From OFTM382 sp964448185 (GTDB taxonomy: Bacteria; Planctomycetota; Phycisphaerae; Phycisphaerales; UBA1924), in assembly GCA_964448185.1 (NCBI GenBank), contig CAYUVO010000023.1, forward strand, positions 1-30,912: a stretch of 30,912 nucleotides of DNA. The letters are read 5' to 3'. Below are positions 25,544 to 30,912 of the stretch, piece after piece. Under the pieces are notes generated by a model. The model saw only the letters and a program-made list of their open reading frames with translations, was not told the DNA's origin and made no database searches. The number at the start of each line of letters is the position of its first letter. Position 1 is the first letter of the stretch. Position numbers and translations under genes: made by a program.

Positions 25544-26787
25544 TGCGTTGCAGGTTTGGCGTACTGGCGTGCGGTGCGGTGATAGTGTTTGCTGCAGTAT
25601 CGCGTGCGCAGGGCTCTGGTCCGAACGCTTTAGATTCCAAGCCGCTCACGATTGAAGTCATGGAACCCGTCGAGCTTCGGAGCGAGGGCTGGTTTTTTGC
25701 GAGCGTGGGTGATCGGGCTGCCGAGGGCAGGGTCAAGGATTCAGCAGTCGAAGCGGATCTTCGAGCGTTGCTTGGGGGATCGCCGGGCGCGCACACGCCT
25801 GTAGAAGTTGAGTGGGAGGGCGTGGGCAGCGGGCTGATTCTTGAGGGCCCTGCGGGATACACGAACAGCCAGCTCCGGGCTCAGCCCGCGACGACGTGGC
25901 TCCACACGCGGGTGGTTGTGGACGATGGGCAAGCGGTGCTCAACCGGACGTGGTGGTCGTGGTACGAGCCGATTGAGGGTGGGGGCGAACGCGGCGTGGT
26001 GGTCGTGTTGCCGGGGATGCTTTCGACTCCCGAGCCGATGATCGAGATGTTGATGACGGGTCTACGCGGGCGAGGCTGGGGCGTGATGCGGATGCTTGCG
26101 CATCCGTCTCGGTACTCCGAGAACGCGATGGTGTCCACAGTTGGTCGAGAAGCGGACGAGATCGCGCGTGAGTTTGCGCTCGGCGTGGATGCTCGGATGG
26201 AGGCGATGATCGCAAGCGTTGACGCTGCGCTGGGCATGATCGAGGATCAGCCCGGGCCGAGGGTTTTGCTTGCGATGAGCGGGGGCACGCTTGCAGCTCC
26301 GGGGATCGTGGCTTCGCTGACCGAGAGCGACGAAGCCAAGAGCAGCGTGTTCGATGCAGCAGTGCTGATCGGTGCGGGTGCTGATGTGCTCACGATGAGC
26401 GAGACGAGTGCGTATGCGTCATTCCTCGGGGGGCTTCGGCTCGATTGGGGTGAGGCCAAGCGGTACGACCCGGCGAAGCTTGCAGCGATTTCGTTTGCGT
26501 ACCGCGAGTTGGAGACGTTGGAGCCGTATGCGATGGCGCCGAAGGCGTCGGTTGTGCGCACGCTGATGATTCAGGGGAGCAAAGACCGTGCGGTGCCTGC
26601 GCGGCTCGGTGACATGCTGTGGGATCGGCTGGGCGAGCCCGAGCGTTGGCTTGCGCCGATGGGGCACGAGCTGTTGTTTTATGCGTACCTGCCGATGAAA
26701 GCGAAAGCATTGGTGGAGTGGATCGACGAGACGGTGCTTGTCGAGAGGCAGCTCGATGAATCACTGTTTGAGATCGGCACGCCATGA
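25540..26787 (+). CDS. Exported alpha/beta hydrolase-like protein
   Basis: 415-residue protein with an N-terminal signal peptide (MMRCRFGVLACGAVIVFAA, cleavage probably after SRA). The middle has the alpha/beta-hydrolase pattern: strand GVVVVLPGMLSTPEPMIEML, the nucleophile elbow LLAMSGGTLA with Ser247, SKDRAVP with Asp349 and MGHELLFY with His376, in the correct order for a catalytic triad. The elbow is A-M-S-G-G, not the standard G-x-S-x-G, so activity is plausible but not certain. The substrate is unknown. The start overlaps the galE stop (ATGA) and the stop overlaps the next gene (ATGA), so all three are translated as a unit. A role in surface polysaccharide or lipid turnover would fit galE but is a guess. 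Confidence 0.75.
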   Translation: MMRCRFGVLACGAVIVFAAVSRAQGSGPNALDSKPLTIEVMEPVELRSEGWFFASVGDRAAEGRVKDSAVEADLRALLGGSPGAHTPVEVEWEGVGSGLILEGPAGYTNSQLRAQPATTWLHTRVVVDDGQAVLNRTWWSWYEPIEGGGERGVVVVLPGMLSTPEPMIEMLMTGLRGRGWGVMRMLAHPSRYSENAMVSTVGREADEIAREFALGVDARMEAMIASVDAALGMIEDQPGPRVLLAMSGGTLAAPGIVASLTESDEAKSSVFDAAVLIGAGADVLTMSETSAYASFLGGLRLDWGEAKRYDPAKLAAISFAYRELETLEPYAMAPKASVVRTLMIQGSKDRAVPARLGDMLWDRLGEPERWLAPMGHELLFYAYLPMKAKALVEWIDETVLVERQLDESLFEIGTP

Positions 26788-27755
26788 GTTTAGCGGTGCT
26801 CAGTCCGTATCACCTGACGACGCGCGAGCTGCCCGCGATGGCTGCGTTATGCCTTGCCGACGAAGTGGTGACGTTTTTGCCGACGCTTGCCGAACGCGTT
26901 GATCGTGAAGACGCCGAGCGTGCTGCACGCGAGGAGCCCGCGTATCTGGACATGATCGAGTCGTGGCGGTGGTCGATGCCTTTGTGGGAGTCGGGCTTGC
27001 TGAGCATGGGGCAGAGCGATGCAACGCCCGATACGCAGATCCGCACGGTGAGCGCACAGATCAGGTTGGACGAGCGGTACGCGCTGCTGCGACCTTTGAT
27101 GCCTGCGTCGGCGATGGACGAAGACCGGGTGATGCGGAACGTGGCGCGGGACGTGCTGCGTGGCGGGCCTGATCCGGCGGTGTCGCTGCCGGTGGCGGCG
27201 GGGCTCGATCGGTTCGCAGCGCAGCGGTGCGGGTATGTGATGCGATCGGCACCGTCGAGCGTGGCCCAGCGAGCCGAAGCCAAGCTGGGTGAAACGCTCT
27301 TTCGGTTTGCTGTGCCGATGGTGTTGCAGGCATCGGCGGGCAGGATCGAGGATCTTCGGGAGGTGATGGCGGAGCCGCGAGGTGCGATCGCGTGCGCGCT
27401 GGATGAGGCGGCGCAAGCGGTCGCTTCGGGCGATGAGGTTACGAAGCGTTCAGACTGGCGAGCGATGAGCAGCGAATGGGCTGCGTGTTTCGAGGATCAT
27501 CGGGAGTTCTTGACGACGCCGTGCGGCGACGAGGATGAGCTTCATGTGATCGAGGGGATGTTGTCGGTGGAAGGGGTTGTGCTGCCGATCGATGCGGTGC
27601 TGCGATCGAGCATCGCTGCGCTGCGGGCGGTGTCGCACCCGCGGGCGGTGAGTGTTTCATCTAGGACAAGTACAAGCGTGCTCCCGGCGTTGCATGATCC
27701 GATCGAAGGGCTGCGTGTGTTCTCGTTGGTGTGCCGAGTGGTTGGGCGCGGTTGA
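26784..27755 (+). CDS. Protein of unknown function
   Basis: 323-residue protein that I do not recognise. It is predicted soluble, mainly helical and rich in Ala, Arg, Glu and Asp, with no signal peptide or membrane segment. Stretches such as EERA-like acidic/basic helices (ERVDREDAERAAREEPAYL) and the repeated short pattern of Trp, Met and Arg in SWRWSMPLWESGLLSMGQ stand out, but no catalytic motif does. It is most likely a lineage-restricted conserved protein. The ATGA overlap with the upstream hydrolase and 28 bp to the DUF255 gene place it in the same transcription unit. Codon use is like its neighbours (G-rich third positions), supporting a real gene. Confidence 0.7.
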   Translation: MSLAVLSPYHLTTRELPAMAALCLADEVVTFLPTLAERVDREDAERAAREEPAYLDMIESWRWSMPLWESGLLSMGQSDATPDTQIRTVSAQIRLDERYALLRPLMPASAMDEDRVMRNVARDVLRGGPDPAVSLPVAAGLDRFAAQRCGYVMRSAPSSVAQRAEAKLGETLFRFAVPMVLQASAGRIEDLREVMAEPRGAIACALDEAAQAVASGDEVTKRSDWRAMSSEWAACFEDHREFLTTPCGDEDELHVIEGMLSVEGVVLPIDAVLRSSIAALRAVSHPRAVSVSSRTSTSVLPALHDPIEGLRVFSLVCRVVGRG

Positions 27756-27783
27756 TCGCTCGAACGATAAGGAAGGTGGAACG

Positions 27784-30186
27784 ATGGGTACGCCCCGACG
27801 ATTGGCTGGTTCGACGAGTCCGTATCTGCTCGATCACGCGGACAACCCCGTCGAGTGGTGGGCGTGGGGCGAGGAAGCGTTCGCCGAGGCTCGCAGGCGG
27901 GACGTGCCGATCTTTTTGTCGATCGGGTACAGCACATGTTATTGGTGCCATGTGATGGCACGGGAGAGCTTCGAGAACCCGGATGTCGCAGCGGTGCTCA
28001 ACAAACACTTTGTGTGCATCAAGGTTGATCGCGAAGAACGCCCCGATCTCGACGACGTGTACATGGCGGCGACGCTGGTATCCGTCGGGCACGGCGGGTG
28101 GCCCATGACAGTATTCATCGAGCCCGAACGGTTGCGACCATTTTACTGCGGGACGTATTTCCCGGCGAAAACGAGCACCCGCACGGGGACGATGCCGAGC
28201 CTGCCCGAACTTGTCGAGGGGATCTCGCATTCTTGGAAGCACGATCGAAAGCGAGTGATCGAGAGCGCCGAAGCGATTGCCAGTGCCGTGCAAGAGGAGC
28301 TCGCCAAGCAGCAGACGCCGATGGCTTTGACGCCGGTGATTGTTGAGCGTGCGACACAGGCGTTGCTGGCAACGTTTGACCGAGTGGACGGCGGGTTTGG
28401 CGGTGGTGGAGGCACTGGGGGGCAGGGGCCCAAGTTTCCTCAGCCTACGAACCTTGAGTTTCTGCTGGAGCTGCGGGGACGTGTTGAGAATGTAGACGCG
28501 CAGCAGGCGATGGACGCAGCGATCAAGCTGACGCTCGACAAGATGGCGTGTGGCGGAGTATTCGATCAGGTGGGCGGCGGGTTTCACCGGTACTCGGTGG
28601 ATCGTCAATGGCAGGTGCCGCACTTCGAGAAGATGCTCAGCGACAACGCGCAACTACTGGCGATTTATGCGCGCGCCGCCAAGGTGTATGATTCGCCCGA
28701 CTACGAGCGGGTGGCCCGGCAGATTGGGCGGTACATAGAACGTGAGATGACCGCTCCCGACGGGGCGTTCTATAGCGCACAGGATGCGGAAGTTGATGGC
28801 CGCGAAGGGCAGAACTACGTCTGGACTCCCGAGGAGGCGCAGTTGGTGTTGGGCGAGCGCGGCGAGCAGGCGATGGAGTGGTACGGCCTCGACCGGTCAG
28901 CGAACTTCTACGACCCGCACCATCCGAACGAGGCCCCGGTGCATGTGCTGGTGCTCGATGCACTGCCGACTGAGTTGGCGACTTCGACAGGCAAGAACCG
29001 ATCCGAGATTGTCGAGATGCTTGACGAAGCGAACGAGCGTCTGCTGTGCGCACGAGGCCTGCGAAAGCAGCCAAAGCTCGACGATAAGGTCATCGCCTCT
29101 TGGACCGGCTTGATGATTTCAGGTCTTGCTCAAGCGGCCGGGGCGTTGGGTGATCGCGAGCTGTTGGCGCGTGCGGTGCGTGGGTGCGGAGCGGTGCTCG
29201 ATCGGTTGGTTGATGCGGACGGAGGGTTGCTGCGGGTGTCACGCGATGGTCGTGCGCACACGCCTGGGTTTCTCGAAGATTACGCGATGGTGGTGGGTGG
29301 GTTGGCAGCGACGGTGCGCACGGGTCGGATGCTGGGAGAGCCTTGCGAGGAGTTGCTGTCTCGTGCGATAGAGCTTGCAGAGCAGGCGGAAGCTCGGCTT
29401 GGTGCGTCTGATGGTGGATACTTCGATGTAGGGAGCGATCAGAGCGAGCTGTTTGTGCGGCCAAGGACGAGTCACGACAGCGCGATGCCTACGGGGCAAT
29501 CGGCGATGCTGCACACGCTGTTGGATTTGTATGAGTTGACGGAGCAACGCGAGTGGTGTGAGCGAGCCATAAGGGCGCTGCGTGCGATGAGCGAGCAGAT
29601 CGCGACACGGTCGGTTGCTTCGCTCAACGCGACGCGGGCGTTGCTGCGGGTGTTTGACGATGCGGAGATGGCTCGTCAGGCACACGCATTTGGTCCGGCA
29701 GCGGAGGCGCCACGGGAACTGGTGGCGGGTGATCCTGATTTTACGCCGGTGGAGGTGTACGCGGACCGCGAGTTGATCACGGTGGGGGAGGATTCGCCCG
29801 CGGAGTTGTGGCTTGAGCTTCGGATCGCGTCTGGGTTTCACGTCGTGGCGGGGGCCCCGGGAAGCAACGAGGCGGCGCAACTGCTTGAGCCGATGCGGGT
29901 GTTCCAACTCGAAGGTGCTGGGCTTGGGGTGTATGCCGATTACCCCGAGGGGGATCTCATGGGAGAGGGCGAGGATGCGGTGCGGGTGTACTCGCGGTCG
30001 GCGAGGATTCGCATCGGGGTGGAGTTGCTGGATCGAGAGGTAGCGGGTCGCACGCGAGCGTTGCTCGGGGTGCGGTTTCAGGCGTGCGATGAGCGGTCAT
30101 GCCAGCGTGCTACGACGGTCGAACTGGACGTTTCGGTCGAGATTTCGCTCGCTGAGAGAGATCAAGAGGCCGAGGAGGGGTACTAG
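27784..30186 (+). CDS. DUF255/YyaL-type thioredoxin-domain protein with C-terminal DsbD-alpha-like domain
   Basis: 800-residue protein. Residues 1-165 are the DUF255 (SSP411/YyaL) thioredoxin-like domain: SPYLLDHADNPVEWWAWG, IGYSTCYWCHVMARESFEN with Cys52 and Cys55, VDREERPDLDDVYM, GGWPMTVFIEP and FYCGTYFP. Residues about 200-600 form the helical barrel part (GGVFDQVGGGFHRYSVD, PHFEKMLSDNAQLLAIYA, EGQNYVWTPEEA). The last 140 or so residues (about 650-790) do not belong to the standard family. They resemble the N-terminal domain of DsbD (SGFHVVAGAPGSNEAAQLLE; VRFQACDERSCQRATTVELD with two Cys). This suggests a fusion with a thiol-redox partner domain. The substrate is unknown. AAGGAAGGTGG lies before the ATG at 27784. 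It lacks a signal peptide, which is odd for a DsbD-type domain. Confidence 0.88.
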   Translation: MGTPRRLAGSTSPYLLDHADNPVEWWAWGEEAFAEARRRDVPIFLSIGYSTCYWCHVMARESFENPDVAAVLNKHFVCIKVDREERPDLDDVYMAATLVSVGHGGWPMTVFIEPERLRPFYCGTYFPAKTSTRTGTMPSLPELVEGISHSWKHDRKRVIESAEAIASAVQEELAKQQTPMALTPVIVERATQALLATFDRVDGGFGGGGGTGGQGPKFPQPTNLEFLLELRGRVENVDAQQAMDAAIKLTLDKMACGGVFDQVGGGFHRYSVDRQWQVPHFEKMLSDNAQLLAIYARAAKVYDSPDYERVARQIGRYIEREMTAPDGAFYSAQDAEVDGREGQNYVWTPEEAQLVLGERGEQAMEWYGLDRSANFYDPHHPNEAPVHVLVLDALPTELATSTGKNRSEIVEMLDEANERLLCARGLRKQPKLDDKVIASWTGLMISGLAQAAGALGDRELLARAVRGCGAVLDRLVDADGGLLRVSRDGRAHTPGFLEDYAMVVGGLAATVRTGRMLGEPCEELLSRAIELAEQAEARLGASDGGYFDVGSDQSELFVRPRTSHDSAMPTGQSAMLHTLLDLYELTEQREWCERAIRALRAMSEQIATRSVASLNATRALLRVFDDAEMARQAHAFGPAAEAPRELVAGDPDFTPVEVYADRELITVGEDSPAELWLELRIASGFHVVAGAPGSNEAAQLLEPMRVFQLEGAGLGVYADYPEGDLMGEGEDAVRVYSRSARIRIGVELLDREVAGRTRALLGVRFQACDERSCQRATTVELDVSVEISLAERDQEAEEGY

Positions 30187-30287
30187 AGTCTGAGGCGGGG
30201 GATTTGGGTGTCTAGGAATTGAGTCGCATCTTGATGCTAGGCACGTTATAGTTTGATTGTGGACTTGTATATCGGAAATCAACAGAG

Positions 30288-30761
30288 ATGTTTCCATTGA
30301 TTCCTCAGACGAGTGAATACGCGTTACGGGCGGTCGTGCATCTGGCACGCATTGGCGGCGGCCCCGCTGTGACCGAGGATATCGCTGAGGCCACTGTGGT
30401 CCCCGCGGGATACCTCGCTCGGGTGTTGCGATCGCTGTCGCGTGCCGGGTTGCTGACAGCTCAACGCGGGGTTGGCGGGGGATTTGCGCTCGCGGTGCCT
30501 GCTGGTAAAATTACGGTTTGGGACGTGTTTTTAGCGTCTGGAGCCGAATTTGCGAGGTTTGAGCAATGCCCGCTCGGGCTCAGTGAGCACGGCTCCGAGC
30601 TGTGTACGCTGCACGCCTTGCTCGAAGAGGCGACGTCAACAGTCGAGACGATGTTCCGCCGCGTGACGATTCAGGATGTGCTGACGTCGGGGCGGAAGAC
30701 GCCGCCGCTGTGTACGCCGCGCACGCCGACAGGCCTGAGCATCAATCGGGACACGTCCTAA
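30288..30761 (+). CDS. Rrf2 family transcriptional regulator
   Basis: 157-residue Rrf2-type winged-helix regulator. The N-terminus has TSEYALRAVVHLA, the recognition-helix region IPxGYLARVLRSLSRAGLL and the wing QRGVGGGFALAVP, followed by ITVWDVFLAS. The effector loop has Cys94 and Cys106 in CPLGLSEHGSELCTLH, keeping the C-x-LH end of the Fe-S loop of IscR/NsrR relatives. A third Cys is only at 142 (PPLCTPR), so cluster binding is possible but the ligand set is atypical. It starts 102 bp after the DUF255-DsbD gene on the same strand. A small inverted repeat (GCATC-TT-GATGC, 30226-30237) in the AT-richer leader could be an operator. There is no strong SD. Confidence 0.9.
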   Translation: MFPLIPQTSEYALRAVVHLARIGGGPAVTEDIAEATVVPAGYLARVLRSLSRAGLLTAQRGVGGGFALAVPAGKITVWDVFLASGAEFARFEQCPLGLSEHGSELCTLHALLEEATSTVETMFRRVTIQDVLTSGRKTPPLCTPRTPTGLSINRDTS

Positions 30762-30794
30762 CAGAAAATTGCACTGATTGCTGGGCTCGGTGGC

Positions 30795-30823
30795 TTGCAG
30801 GGATGATTGTTCGTTGTTATATT
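30795..30823 (+). promoter_or_regulatory. Sigma70-type promoter for a gene to the right of the window
   Basis: TTGCAG (30795-30800), a 17-base spacer and TATATT (30818-30823, preceded by TGT) lie in an AT-rich patch that contrasts with the GC-rich surroundings. Transcription would begin near 30830, after the rrf2 stop, and head out of the window. Confidence 0.6.
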
Positions 30824-30850
30824 TTGTATCTTTTGGTCCAGATATACACA

Positions 30851-30912
30851 ATGCAACGCACACCAAACACATCGAATCCGCATACCCCTCCTCCCTCCTC
30901 CCTCCTCCCTCC
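30851..30912 (+). CDS. Possible 5' end of an unidentified gene (partial)
   Basis: An ATG about 20 bases after the predicted transcription start opens a frame beginning MQRTPNTSNPHTPPP that runs through the heptanucleotide repeat to the window edge. There is no SD, and only 20 codons are visible, so this may equally be untranslated leader. It is kept because of the strong promoter placed just upstream. Confidence 0.2.
   Translation, partial: MQRTPNTSNPHTPPPSSLLP
30888..30912 (+). repeat. Heptanucleotide tandem repeat CTCCTCC (at least 3.5 copies)
   Basis: Three perfect CTCCTCC units (30888-30908) and a partial fourth that is cut by the window edge. Because 7 is not a multiple of 3, a change in copy number would shift any reading frame passing through it. 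Confidence 0.9.

Overview
The window is about 31 kb of GC-rich, gene-dense DNA with about 23 protein genes, no tRNA or rRNA gene, no insertion sequence and no CRISPR array. It most resembles a planctomycete, probably of the Phycisphaerae type. The evidence is an N-terminal LEPR-XLL-like motif (LLESLEQRIVLDG) on a large exported protein, a long PurL with PurS-like domains at its N-terminus, a type IV pilus cluster with very large minor pilin-like proteins, and several proteins typical of that phylum. This assignment is inferred from gene content, not measured. Many neighbouring genes overlap by 4 bp (ATGA or TTGA), which marks operons.

Layout. At 2-1291 (+) lies the 3' part of dihydroorotase (pyrC). 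At 1298-4184 (-) is a three-gene run transcribed right to left: glutamyl-Q-tRNA(Asp) synthetase, a DUF192 lipoprotein and a SpoIIE/PP2C-type phosphatase. A pterin-4a-carbinolamine dehydratase follows at 4286-4573 (+). At 4582-7800 (-) is a disturbed region: a large LEPR-type, probably beta-propeller surface protein gene broken by two frameshifts and ending in a secretin-like C-terminal motif, then an ECF sigma factor that stops before its DNA-binding helix-turn-helix and overlaps a cytochrome c-like C-terminal fragment. Next are purL (7879-11184, -) and divergent rnhA (11223-11747, +).

At 11948-18783 (+) is a type IV pilus operon: pilT, pilC, a PilV-like prepilin, a 1022-residue PilX-like protein with calcium-loop motifs, and a PilW-like prepilin. 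Facing it at 18798-21271 (-) are nnrD (metabolite repair) and a secreted transglutaminase-like protein, overlapping by 4 bp. From 21361 rightward are tatD and lgt (+), a DUF368 membrane protein (-), then galE, an exported alpha/beta hydrolase-like protein and an unrecognised protein in a tightly overlapping set (+). After these come an 800-residue DUF255/YyaL protein with a C-terminal DsbD-alpha-like domain, and an Rrf2-family regulator. The window ends with a good sigma70-type promoter followed by a heptanucleotide repeat that runs off the edge.

Themes: envelope and surface functions dominate (pilus, Lgt, DUF192 lipoprotein, DUF368, GalE, LEPR protein, transglutaminase), with housekeeping genes (pyrC, purL, rnhA, gluQ, tatD, nnrD) between them. 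The observations most worth a second look are the secretin tail on a non-secretin protein, the sigma factor/cytochrome c junction, the calcium-loop PilX-like protein, the DUF255-DsbD fusion, and three simple-sequence tracts (G11 in purL, G12 at DUF368/galE, the 7-bp repeat at the right edge).
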